DNA of 14,473 bases from Bacteriovoracaceae bacterium (GTDB lineage: Bacteria > Bdellovibrionota > Bacteriovoracia > Bacteriovoracales > Bacteriovoracaceae). Below the pieces are notes generated by a model. The model had not been told where the DNA came from. It searched no databases and saw only the letters and a program-made list of their open reading frames with translations. The position numbers were made by a program, and so were the translations under genes. The DNA is taken from the NCBI GenBank assembly GCA_023146355.1, contig JAGLCH010000179.1:1-14473 (forward strand), given 5' to 3'. Positions 1 through 7,067 of the stretch are shown here, piece by piece (the stretch's first letter is position 1; the number at the start of each line of letters is the position of its first letter).

Positions 1-34
1 AAAAAAATCTAAAAAAAAGAATTTTTTTTAGATT
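1..34 (-). terminator. A/T-rich hairpin, possible weak terminator of tRNA-Leu
   Basis: Bases 6-18 and 22-34 are perfect 13-base inverted arms around a 3-base loop; only one pair is G-C. Read on the minus strand, the hairpin is followed by a run of at least five T (bases 1-5), as in an intrinsic terminator. It lies about 40 bases beyond the 3' end of the tRNA gene. An almost pure A-U stem is thermodynamically weak and the window edge cuts the context, so it could equally be a chance A/T tract. Confidence 0.35.
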
Positions 35-76
35 AGTAAACAATTACGCTGAATAGTTACAAAAAAAGCTTCAAAA

Positions 77-160
77 TGGTGCCCGGGAGAGGACTTGAAC
101 CTCCACGCCATAAGCACTAGATCCTAAGTCTAGCGTGTCTACCAATTTCACCACCCGGGC
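77..160 (-). tRNA. tRNA-Leu (anticodon UAG)
   Basis: Read on the minus strand, the acceptor arms GCCCGGG (160-154) and CCCGGGC (87-81) pair over 7 bp, followed by discriminator A and an encoded CCA (79-77). The anticodon arm is CTAGA/TCTAG around the 7-base loop CTTAGGA, giving anticodon TAG, which reads CUA leucine codons. The long variable arm (TGCTT-AT-GGCGT region) marks it as a class II tRNA, as expected for leucine. The T-arm contains GGTTCAAGTCC. All arms are intact, and the length of 84 nt including CCA is normal. Confidence 0.96.
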
Positions 161-171
161 ATGTGCTAATA

Positions 172-200
172 TTTTTAAGCCATTCTTAGTTTTTTGACAA
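172..200 (-). promoter_or_regulatory. Probable sigma-70 promoter of tRNA-Leu
   Basis: On the minus strand TTGTCA (200-195) is a 5/6 match to the -35 consensus. After a 17-base spacer comes TAAAAA (177-172), a 4/6 match to the -10 element, placing the start of transcription a few bases before the tRNA 5' end at 160. The position fits a tRNA promoter. It would also make the tRNA independent of read-through from the coiled-coil gene ending at 232, for which I see no clear terminator. Confidence 0.5.
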
Positions 201-231
201 GTAAAAAATTCATAAAATTGCATTTTTTTGA

Positions 232-3045
232 CTATTTCCTCATAACCTTGCGCTCAAGTGCCTGAAGTTTATTTTTTAGCATAGTATTTTCAGATTTATG
301 CTGCATTACCTCTTTCTTTCTCTCATTCAGATCTTCTTGTGATTTTCTAGAAGCAACATCTAGCCTGTCATTAATTGTTTCAAGCTGTTTAATTTTATAC
401 TGGAGTTTCTCTTCACTAGATGCCTGCTCGTTCGTTACTCCCGCATCACCTTTTTTAGTCTGATGACTGAGTTTAATTACTTGAATCTCTAATGCCTTAA
501 CCATTCGCGTTTGATCTGATAGTTTTTGCATATCTGCACGGTGTTTTTCATTAGACTTATCCAAGTCTTCCTTGAGACGAGCGGCGGCCTTTGTCATTTC
601 TCGAAGTTGTAACTCATTCTTTTTATCTCCTGTATTATCTACCTGTGTATCACTATCCTTCTTTTGATTTATTGCATCCAGCTCAATTTTCGATTTTTTA
701 AGAAGGATCTGTAGATCCTTTTTTTCTTTTTGCACTTCAGTAATTGTGAGTTGTGAATTTTTGAGACTGTCTTTTAGGCGCTCCATTCCAACATCATTAC
801 GCTCCCGAGATTGGCCTCGAAGAGTTGTAAGCTGCTCTGTAAGGTTTGAAATCTTATTATTGGCAACCTGTAGCATTGTCCTTATCGAATCATGATTCGA
901 TTTTAGCTTCATATAGTCGGCCTTTGCAATATCTCCTTCAGCGTGAACAACTGAGGCAGTCGCTGCTTCCTCTTCACTTGCAGCTTGCTTATACCCTAAC
1001 CTCTGAAATTTTATTTTTAAATTTTCTATAACCTGATCTCGACTGACAATATTGCGTTCAAGACCTTTGACTCTAGTTGCTAGCTGAGATAACTGTTCTG
1101 CACCATCATCTGTTGAGGAGATAATATCCTTAACACATTTATTTGATCCATTTTCAACCTTGAGCGCCATTACCATTTTTTGTAAATTTCCAATGGTAAC
1201 ATTTTTATGGTGGAGCTCCTCAATAAGCTTAGCAATTCTAAAAGTTTCAGACTCCGCAACAATTTGGGGGCCATCAGTAATCATATTTGCAGAGTTAGTT
1301 TCATCAACTGCTATATTAGAGGCAATAATGTTAATGAAGTTCGCACTAACATTTCCAGCTTGGTTTTCCTTTATATTAAGATGCTCTTCAATGACTTTTT
1401 GTATTTCTTTTTTGATATCATTAACACTACCACCACGGCTTTTTACTCTCATGGCCGCAGTACGCATTTCGGCCTTCATGCTGCTGCCCTTTACTTGCCA
1501 TACATCGTCATTAATAGTTTCTCGTTCACCATTAATTCGTTGAAGCTGCTCTCCAAGATCTTCTTTTGTTCCCGCAATCAAAGTCCCCTCTTCTGTCAGG
1601 TCTTCACGGGTTCCGGCAACAAGAGTCGAATCCTCGCCAAGATCTTCCTTTGTCCCCTTGACGAGCGTTGTGCCTTCAGCTTCTCCAAGGGTGCCATGAA
1701 CCATCTCATTAAATTCAAAACGCTCCATTCCCTCTAGGTTATTCATTAGTTGCTGAAAAAAATCATTATCAATTTCTCCACCATTAACCTTTTCAGAACC
1801 ATCATTAAGGCGATCGGTAACATCCTTTACTCTTCCCATTATATCATCAAGTTCAGCGGGATCTAGAAGAGCATTTAAAACGACAATGCGGTCTGAAGAG
1901 CTCATTCTCTTTACAAGTTCGGAATTAGGATAGTCCTTTAAATATAGACTAACATCGCTATCCACCAACTTCTCAGCTGGTATTGGCGCATCCTCACTAT
2001 CTCTCAGACGCTTAATATAATTAATTATATTTTTTAAAATGAGAGGGTTCTTTTTTAGAAAATCGGAAGCGTTGACTATATTGCGTGCCCCAATTCCAGA
2101 AAGACTAGTTTGAGCTGCTTCCTTTTCAAGATCCAAGCGAACTTTTTCTAGCGCTAGCTGCGGATTATTTAGTAGCTCATCCCAATGGGCCTCTTGCTTA
2201 TGAAAAGATTCAATTTCACTAATAATCAGGGATGGAAATTTTTCCTTCTCATCTGTTTTTGGACTTCTCCAAACTCCTGCAATAATAACTTTACCAGTAG
2301 ACGTGGAGTAACAAATATCCATAAGGTCCGAAAAGTCGAGCGCCTGCCCTAAAAGAGACTTAAAAGGATTATGACGATCAATATCGGGAGAAAATGCTTC
2401 ATAAATATACTCACTAATAAAGCGGGATACTGGCACGCAAAACTGAACTATAAATGAGTCATCATTTTTTCCATACTCAACGTCAAGTGGGTAACTCCCC
2501 ATGTTCTCCCTGAAGAGATAAGCAAAGTATGACGTAATGTTCGTAACAAATCCACGTATAGAAACTGAATTAAAGCCTGCACTATGAGCATCGTAGGCAA
2601 TGATATCTGAATAGTGGCCTACACCTAAGATGCTCGATATTTTAACATTCTTATGATAATCGAGTTTATCTCCAAATATGTCTTCTAGATGAAGTGAAGA
2701 ATCACCTGTATTAACCCTTCGAAGGAGCGAGTCACATACAGTATTTCCAATGATTGCCTCATTTACAATCATTCGCCCACCTGAGGCAATAAAATCGCAT
2801 CTATTTGCCACATCACCAGTTGAAACAAGGGGCACAGACGATAGGAATGAATCAAACTTTTGAGCAATCTGCTTATAGGGTCCAATGTGATCTTTTACAA
2901 TTACACACGACACATCATCAGAATTGCCGTCATACTTAGAATCTGAAATGAGTTCAACATCTGACTCAGCAATAAGTTCCAGCAACTGATTGGATACCTC
3001 ATCATCAAATGTGACAATCTTGCTCTTACCCACCATTTCCGACAT
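232..3045 (-). CDS. Large coiled-coil protein with receiver-like N-terminus and three 14-residue tandem repeats
   Basis: This is a 937-residue protein of unknown function with no signal peptide or membrane segment, so it is probably cytoplasmic. Residues about 8-110 follow the pattern of a response-regulator receiver: acidic pair D14-D15 after strand 1, D52 after strand 3, S75/T76 after strand 4, and no clear lysine (R91 near that place). Residues 120-440 are globular and unrecognised. Residues 460-501 are three tandem 14-residue repeats of the form TL(V/I)xGT(K/R)EDLxExx. Residues about 600-937 are Lys/Glu/Gln-rich heptad-like coiled coil ending in a basic tail. A receiver-like domain plus long coiled coil recalls FrzS and AglZ of Myxococcus, an analogy of layout only. 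The gene overlaps its upstream partner by 20 bases, suggesting translational coupling. AGGGG directly abuts the first ATG but lies 9 bases before a second ATG (residue 4, position 3036), so the real start may be three codons later. Confidence 0.8.
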   Translation of the reverse strand: MSEMVGKSKIVTFDDEVSNQLLELIAESDVELISDSKYDGNSDDVSCVIVKDHIGPYKQIAQKFDSFLSSVPLVSTGDVANRCDFIASGGRMIVNEAIIGNTVCDSLLRRVNTGDSSLHLEDIFGDKLDYHKNVKISSILGVGHYSDIIAYDAHSAGFNSVSIRGFVTNITSYFAYLFRENMGSYPLDVEYGKNDDSFIVQFCVPVSRFISEYIYEAFSPDIDRHNPFKSLLGQALDFSDLMDICYSTSTGKVIIAGVWRSPKTDEKEKFPSLIISEIESFHKQEAHWDELLNNPQLALEKVRLDLEKEAAQTSLSGIGARNIVNASDFLKKNPLILKNIINYIKRLRDSEDAPIPAEKLVDSDVSLYLKDYPNSELVKRMSSSDRIVVLNALLDPAELDDIMGRVKDVTDRLNDGSEKVNGGEIDNDFFQQLMNNLEGMERFEFNEMVHGTLGEAEGTTLVKGTKEDLGEDSTLVAGTREDLTEEGTLIAGTKEDLGEQLQRINGERETINDDVWQVKGSSMKAEMRTAAMRVKSRGGSVNDIKKEIQKVIEEHLNIKENQAGNVSANFINIIASNIAVDETNSANMITDGPQIVAESETFRIAKLIEELHHKNVTIGNLQKMVMALKVENGSNKCVKDIISSTDDGAEQLSQLATRVKGLERNIVSRDQVIENLKIKFQRLGYKQAASEEEAATASVVHAEGDIAKADYMKLKSNHDSIRTMLQVANNKISNLTEQLTTLRGQSRERNDVGMERLKDSLKNSQLTITEVQKEKKDLQILLKKSKIELDAINQKKDSDTQVDNTGDKKNELQLREMTKAAARLKEDLDKSNEKHRADMQKLSDQTRMVKALEIQVIKLSHQTKKGDAGVTNEQASSEEKLQYKIKQLETINDRLDVASRKSQEDLNERKKEVMQHKSENTMLKNKLQALERKVMRK
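1543..1668 (-). repeat. Three tandem 42-bp units encoding 14-residue repeats
   Basis: Codons 460-473, 474-487 and 488-501 of the coiled-coil gene encode TLVKGTKEDLGEDS, TLVAGTREDLTEEG and TLIAGTKEDLGEQL. Ten of 14 positions are identical or conservatively replaced in all three, and there is no gap between copies. The repeat sits at the junction between the globular N-terminal part and the long coiled coil. Each unit has two threonines in acidic surroundings. Confidence 0.85.
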
Positions 3046-4072
3046 CCCCTACCAACAGCGATGTTGCGCGATTGATTTCGTTTACTATTAAATTTTTAAA
3101 GCGAGCGGATAGTACTTCATTAATATCAGAGTATTCATACTCTGCAAGAGAAGCTTTAAGAAATCTCATCCCATCTATCGGAGTAATTTCAAAATCCTCA
3201 TAAGGAATCATGTGATTAATAAATATAACTAATGACTCAATATCGGAGAGGTCACATGCCTTCACACTTGCTGGAAAGCCCTTTCCATTTACTTTTTCAT
3301 GTTGCATTTTGATCAAACGAAGAATACCTGGGTCATTAAATAACGCTTGAAATGATTCATAGGCCCTTTCATAGCTGACTCTTGGATGCTCGATAAATGC
3401 ATCTAACTCTGGACCTGGGTTGTCTCCAAGAAAAAGATATGCAACCCCTTCACCAGAGCATTCTCGCTCTAATTCAGAGGCGCGAATAGCATTGTAACTA
3501 AGCTTACCATCAAAGGAGAAATCGAAAAGATAGGATAGATGGTAGAGATCTCTAAGCATCTTAAAATCGGTGTACCCTAAAATAATTGCAAGGAAGACAG
3601 AGATTGTACTGCTAACACCAGATCGCTTAAACATAGGTGTACTAGTGGCAACAAAGCGCTCTGTGAGGTATGGATCAAACGAGTAAAATACATCAGTGCC
3701 TAGCTTCATCAGATCAACCAAGTTACCGCTTCTCGCGCCATCCCAGTAGATAATACTAAACCATTTAATTAGATTTTTTCTGTGCCTTAATCTCTGAACT
3801 TCTGTCTTCGCATTTTTGAGGCCATTGAGATAAATTTTTCCCTCAGAAACAACATCGATATTCATGTAGCGATCAATCTTTAATGTTGCACCCTGCTTAA
3901 AAAACTTTTGCAGCTGTTCATGATCGAACGGGTCGCCAGCATCAACAACCTTGACAGACTTATCCTCACCTTTAATCCAATAAACTATTCCCGGTGAAAA
4001 TATTTCATCGTCATATTCAGCTTTTGTAAATGTATCAAGGGTTCGTTCACCCCATAACTGTTCATCACTCAT
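3026..4072 (-). CDS. Degenerate (probably non-catalytic) HD-GYP domain protein
   Basis: The protein has 348 residues, counted from the ATG at 4072. About residues 25-95 form a small N-terminal domain like those that precede HD-GYP domains. From about residue 150 it aligns by eye with HD-GYP phosphodiesterases of cyclic di-GMP. The HDIGK motif is FDFSF (183-187), the HP motif is kept (229-230), HHE is QHE (257-259), GNGYP is GKGFP (263-267), and the late metal-ligand aspartate is N286. The GYP loop to N286 spacing, 23 residues, equals that in the intact HD-GYP protein at the right edge. With most metal ligands lost, hydrolysis is unlikely, and a binding or adaptor role is inferred. An in-frame TTG at 4093 would add seven residues, but the Shine-Dalgarno AAAGAGGT (4090-4083) lies inside that extension and can only serve the ATG. 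It is first in a two-gene unit with the coiled-coil gene, overlapping it by 20 bases. Confidence 0.75.
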   Translation of the reverse strand: MSDEQLWGERTLDTFTKAEYDDEIFSPGIVYWIKGEDKSVKVVDAGDPFDHEQLQKFFKQGATLKIDRYMNIDVVSEGKIYLNGLKNAKTEVQRLRHRKNLIKWFSIIYWDGARSGNLVDLMKLGTDVFYSFDPYLTERFVATSTPMFKRSGVSSTISVFLAIILGYTDFKMLRDLYHLSYLFDFSFDGKLSYNAIRASELERECSGEGVAYLFLGDNPGPELDAFIEHPRVSYERAYESFQALFNDPGILRLIKMQHEKVNGKGFPASVKACDLSDIESLVIFINHMIPYEDFEITPIDGMRFLKASLAEYEYSDINEVLSARFKNLIVNEINRATSLLVGDVGNGG

Positions 4073-4082
4073 TAAAATAAAT

Positions 4083-4090
4083 ACCTCTTT
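4083..4090 (-). promoter_or_regulatory. Ribosome binding site deciding the start of the degenerate HD-GYP gene
   Basis: AAAGAGGT on the minus strand lies 10 bases before the ATG at 4072. It falls inside the first codons of the alternative TTG-initiated reading, which has no Shine-Dalgarno of its own, so ATG is preferred. No convincing promoter was found in the short gap between this site and the OPP terminator. Confidence 0.6.
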
Positions 4091-4126
4091 CAAAGTACTT
4101 ATCGGTTGAGCAACTCATAGCTAAAC

Positions 4127-4154
4127 AAAAAAATGCCGGCCAAATTGGCCAGCA
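4127..4154 (-). terminator. Intrinsic terminator of the OPP operon
   Basis: On the minus strand an 8-position stem (TGCTGGCC pairing with GGCCGGCA, one mismatch) around a 5-base A/T loop is followed at once by seven T. It begins 22 bases after the oppF stop codon at 4176 and should end the importer transcript before the degenerate HD-GYP/coiled-coil cassette. The reverse orientation has only an A-run upstream and no T-run downstream, so it is one-directional. Confidence 0.9.
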
Positions 4155-4175
4155 GAATAACACGGTACAAATATA

Positions 4176-5147
4176 CTAAATAGGATTATGACATCTAAAA
4201 AAGTGGGTATCAGACTTCTCCTCAACTGCTGGATAGCTAGATCTACACTGATCTGTGGCCTTCCAACAACGGGGGGAAAAGTGACAACCAGGAGGCGGGT
4301 CCATTGGACTCGGAATATCTCCCTCCAATAAAATTCGCTTAGACCTTTTCTTAGGATCTGGCTCAGGAATAGCTGAGAAGAGCGCTTTAGTATAAGGATG
4401 TTTCATATCCCCATAAATCTCTTCCGCTGTTGCATGCTCGATCATATTGCCGAGATACATTACTCCTACTTTTGAGGAGATGTACTCTACAACCTTAAGG
4501 TCATGGGCAATAAAAAGAAAAGTTAATCCCAGTTCGACCTGTAAATCCATAAGGAGATTAACAACCTGCGCCTGAACAGAAACATCAAGTGCCGAAACAG
4601 GCTCATCACAAACTATAAAATCAGGTTCTACTGCAAGTGCGCGAGCAATGCAAACACGCTGCCTTTGACCACCGGAGAACTCATGAGGGTACTTATTGAG
4701 GGTATCAATTGGTAGCTGAACATAGCCGAGAAGTTGGTGAAGTCTCTTCACTCTCTCCTCTTTTCCCATATAGAGTCCATGCACATTCATAGGCTCAGAA
4801 AGAATTCTTCCTACAGTCATTCTCGGATTTAAAGATGCAAAAGGATCTTGGAAAATGATCTGCATTCTTCTTCTCATATTTTTAAGCCCTTTATCATCGA
4901 GCTTGGTAACATCTGTACCATCAAATATGACTTGTCCTGAAGTGGGTTCAATAAGGCGTAGAAGTGTACGTCCTAGTGTTGTTTTACCACACCCTGACTC
5001 TCCAACAATCCCTAAGGTCTCACCTTTTTTTATTTTAAAGCTTACATTATTAACAGCACTTACTGCTGCAACCTCACGACCTAAGATTCCACCATGAATG
5101 GGGAAGCGCTTAGTAAGGTTATTTACTTCTAATAGATATTCGCTCAT
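4176..5147 (-). CDS. oppF: Peptide ABC transporter ATP-binding protein OppF/DppF
   Basis: This is the second ATPase subunit of the peptide importer, at the inner face of the cytoplasmic membrane, where it pairs with OppD to drive transport by OppBC. In its 323 residues are Walker A GESGCGKTT (49-57), Q-loop Q100, signature SGGQ (158-161), Walker B FIVCDEP (177-183) with catalytic E182, and switch H215. The C-terminal oligopeptide-transporter extension carries C288, C294, C301 and C319, the cysteine pattern of family members that bind a [4Fe-4S] cluster. The length is typical for OppF/DppF. AGGAG (5158-5154) sits 6 bases before the ATG, and oppD ends 3 bases upstream. It is the last gene of the operon and is followed by a strong terminator. 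Sequence alone does not separate the Opp and Dpp naming. Confidence 0.95.
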   Translation of the reverse strand: MSEYLLEVNNLTKRFPIHGGILGREVAAVSAVNNVSFKIKKGETLGIVGESGCGKTTLGRTLLRLIEPTSGQVIFDGTDVTKLDDKGLKNMRRRMQIIFQDPFASLNPRMTVGRILSEPMNVHGLYMGKEERVKRLHQLLGYVQLPIDTLNKYPHEFSGGQRQRVCIARALAVEPDFIVCDEPVSALDVSVQAQVVNLLMDLQVELGLTFLFIAHDLKVVEYISSKVGVMYLGNMIEHATAEEIYGDMKHPYTKALFSAIPEPDPKKRSKRILLEGDIPSPMDPPPGCHFSPRCWKATDQCRSSYPAVEEKSDTHFFRCHNPI

Positions 5148-5150
5148 AGC

Positions 5151-6146
5151 TTACTCCTGGCCTCTTAGTGGATTGTAACAGGCCACACTGTGACCGTTTT
5201 CACTTACTTCTTGTAACTTAGGAGTACTCAAACGACACTCTTCCGTCACTGCAAAGCAGCGATCTTGAAAACTACATCCCTTTGGAAGGTCAAATAGCGA
5301 GGGAACCATTCCATCGATGGTTAAAAGTCTTCCCTTGGCCTCTCCAGCTGTTGAGTCAAAAGAAGGTATCGAACCGATCAGCCCCTTAGTATAAGGATGC
5401 TGAGGGTTTTCAAAAATCTTTTCAACAGTTCCACTTTCTACAATTTTCCCACAGTACATAACTGAAACATCATGACAGGTCTCTGCAACGACTCCAAGGT
5501 CGTGGGTAATCATAATAATCCCCATTCCAAGTTCAACGCGTAACTTATTCATCAACTCAAGTATTTGAGCTTGAATGGTCACGTCTAGCGCTGTTGTAGG
5601 CTCATCACAAATTAAGATATCTGGTTTACAAGCAAGTGCCATAGCAATCATTACTCGTTGTCTCATTCCACCTGAGAGCTGATGAGGATATTCACCGTAA
5701 CGTCTCTCCGGACTTGGAATACCTACAAGACGAAGCATATTAATTGCTTCTTCTTTCATTTGCTTCTTAGTAAATTCAGGTCGGTGAAGTTGAAAAACTT
5801 CCAATATCTGATTTCCACAAGTGAAAACAGGATTAAGAGATGTCATTGGCTCTTGAAAGATCATGGCGATTTTATTTCCACGAATAACCCTCATCTTCCT
5901 TTCAGACATTTCCAGAAGATCATCTCCGCGATACTTTATCGTTCCACCTACAACCTTTCCTGGAGGAGATGGAATAAGTCCCATTATAGAAAGTGCTGTA
6001 ACTGACTTTCCAGAACCTGACTCCCCTACAATACCAATGGACTTTCCTTTATGAACAGAAAAGGTAACACCCTTAACTGCATTTACACGACCTCGGTCTG
6101 TTTTAAACTGAACTACAAGATCTTTAACTTCTAATATCATTCCCAT
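5151..6146 (-). CDS. oppD: Peptide ABC transporter ATP-binding protein OppD/DppD
   Basis: This is the first ATPase subunit of the peptide importer, 331 residues. It shows Walker A GESGSGKSV (41-49), Q-loop Q98, signature SGGM (158-161, with M in place of the usual Q, common in OppD), Walker B ILICDEP (177-183) and switch H215. The C-terminal extension has C291, C297, C304 and C323, matching the four-cysteine iron-sulfur site described for DppD-type subunits. The ATG follows the oppC stop codon by one base. AGGGG (6158-6154) lies 7 bases before it, inside the end of oppC, so translation is probably coupled. The next gene, oppF, is 3 bases away. Confidence 0.95.
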   Translation of the reverse strand: MGMILEVKDLVVQFKTDRGRVNAVKGVTFSVHKGKSIGIVGESGSGKSVTALSIMGLIPSPPGKVVGGTIKYRGDDLLEMSERKMRVIRGNKIAMIFQEPMTSLNPVFTCGNQILEVFQLHRPEFTKKQMKEEAINMLRLVGIPSPERRYGEYPHQLSGGMRQRVMIAMALACKPDILICDEPTTALDVTIQAQILELMNKLRVELGMGIIMITHDLGVVAETCHDVSVMYCGKIVESGTVEKIFENPQHPYTKGLIGSIPSFDSTAGEAKGRLLTIDGMVPSLFDLPKGCSFQDRCFAVTEECRLSTPKLQEVSENGHSVACYNPLRGQE

Positions 6147-6147
6147 T

Positions 6148-7056
6148 CTATTTCCCCTTTAGCTTTGGATCTAGTGCATCTCTTAATGCATCACCAAGAA
6201 GATTAAGTGCCAATACCACAAAGAACATCGCTACAGCTGCTCCAGCAAGTTGCCACCAAACCATTGGAGAGCGCGCCAGTTCAAGTTTTGAATCATCAAT
6301 TAACTTACCCCAACTTGGATAATCGGGAGATCCCAGTCCAAGAAATGAGAGAATTACTTCTGCCTTAATCGCAGTCTGAAATGTAAGTGAAAAGTTGATA
6401 ATTACAATGTGAAATACATTGGGAAGAATATGAATAAAGAGTTTTGAAAAGTGCCCAAGACCTATGGCCGTGGCACCCTGAACATAATCTCTTTGCTTAT
6501 GCTTCATCACCTCGCCACGAATAAGACGACACAGGCCTACCCAGCCAGTAAGTCCTAACGCCAAGAAAATTGCGAGAAGCCCTTTTCCTAGGATAAATGA
6601 AACAGAGACTAAAAGCATGATACTTGGAATTGATGAAATTGACGTATAAAACCAAACGATCAACTCATCAACTTTTCCTCCAAAATAACCTGCAATTGAT
6701 CCGAGCGTAACACCAATAAGCATGGCAAGAATTGCAGTAGCAAAACCAATTCCCATGGCGACTTCGGTTCCCTTAACAACCTTTGCAAAAACACTTCTTC
6801 CAAAGATATCAGTTCCAAATATATTTTCAGCAGATGGAGCGGCGTAGGATGGCCCTACTTCTGCTTGCCAATCTGCTGCGATAATACCGGAGACAGATAG
6901 CAGAGCAACAAGAATATAAGTTGCAAGAATAATCATACTAAAAACTGCAAGTTTATCGTGTAGCAAGGTACTCACTGCATGTTGCCAAAGAGACTTTGAC
7001 TTTACATCACTTCTTATGTCCTCTGCGAGGTTGGGATTTTCCATTGTTGTTTCCAT
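6148..7056 (-). CDS. oppC: Peptide ABC transporter permease OppC/DppC
   Basis: This is an inner-membrane permease subunit, 302 residues from the ATG at 7056. A soluble N-terminus of about 35 residues precedes the first membrane helix (about 36-57), as in OppC/DppC. The family motif GTDIFGRSV follows at about 81-89. Further hydrophobic segments lie near 97-120, 134-155, 158-175, 215-238 and 268-287. The EAA-type cytoplasmic loop that docks the ATPases spans about 182-213 (GATAIGLGHF core). A GTG two codons upstream (7062) overlaps the Shine-Dalgarno and is rejected. It lies between oppB and oppD with almost no gaps and forms the channel together with OppB. Confidence 0.95.
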   Translation of the reverse strand: METTMENPNLAEDIRSDVKSKSLWQHAVSTLLHDKLAVFSMIILATYILVALLSVSGIIAADWQAEVGPSYAAPSAENIFGTDIFGRSVFAKVVKGTEVAMGIGFATAILAMLIGVTLGSIAGYFGGKVDELIVWFYTSISSIPSIMLLVSVSFILGKGLLAIFLALGLTGWVGLCRLIRGEVMKHKQRDYVQGATAIGLGHFSKLFIHILPNVFHIVIINFSLTFQTAIKAEVILSFLGLGSPDYPSWGKLIDDSKLELARSPMVWWQLAGAAVAMFFVVLALNLLGDALRDALDPKLKGK

Positions 7057-7061
7057 GACCA

Positions 7062-7067
7062 CCTCCT
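7062..7067 (-). promoter_or_regulatory. Full AGGAGG ribosome binding site of oppC
   Basis: AGGAGG lies 5 bases before the ATG at 7056 and overlaps the oppB stop codon TAG (7068-7066). The in-frame GTG at 7062-7060 overlaps this site and so cannot be its start. The overlap of stop codon and ribosome binding site suggests coupled translation of oppB and oppC. Confidence 0.85.

Noticed and set aside
77..160. tRNA-Leu as an integration site of a mobile element
   Set aside because: No integrase, no duplicated tRNA 3' end and no phage-like genes elsewhere in the window.
1160..1737. Two long plus-strand open frames opposite the coiled-coil gene
   Set aside because: They mirror the low-complexity coiled-coil coding strand, lack a ribosome binding site and have no recognisable domain.
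5682..6054. Plus-strand open frames opposite oppD
   Set aside because: oppD is intact with all ABC motifs on the other strand; these are antisense shadows.
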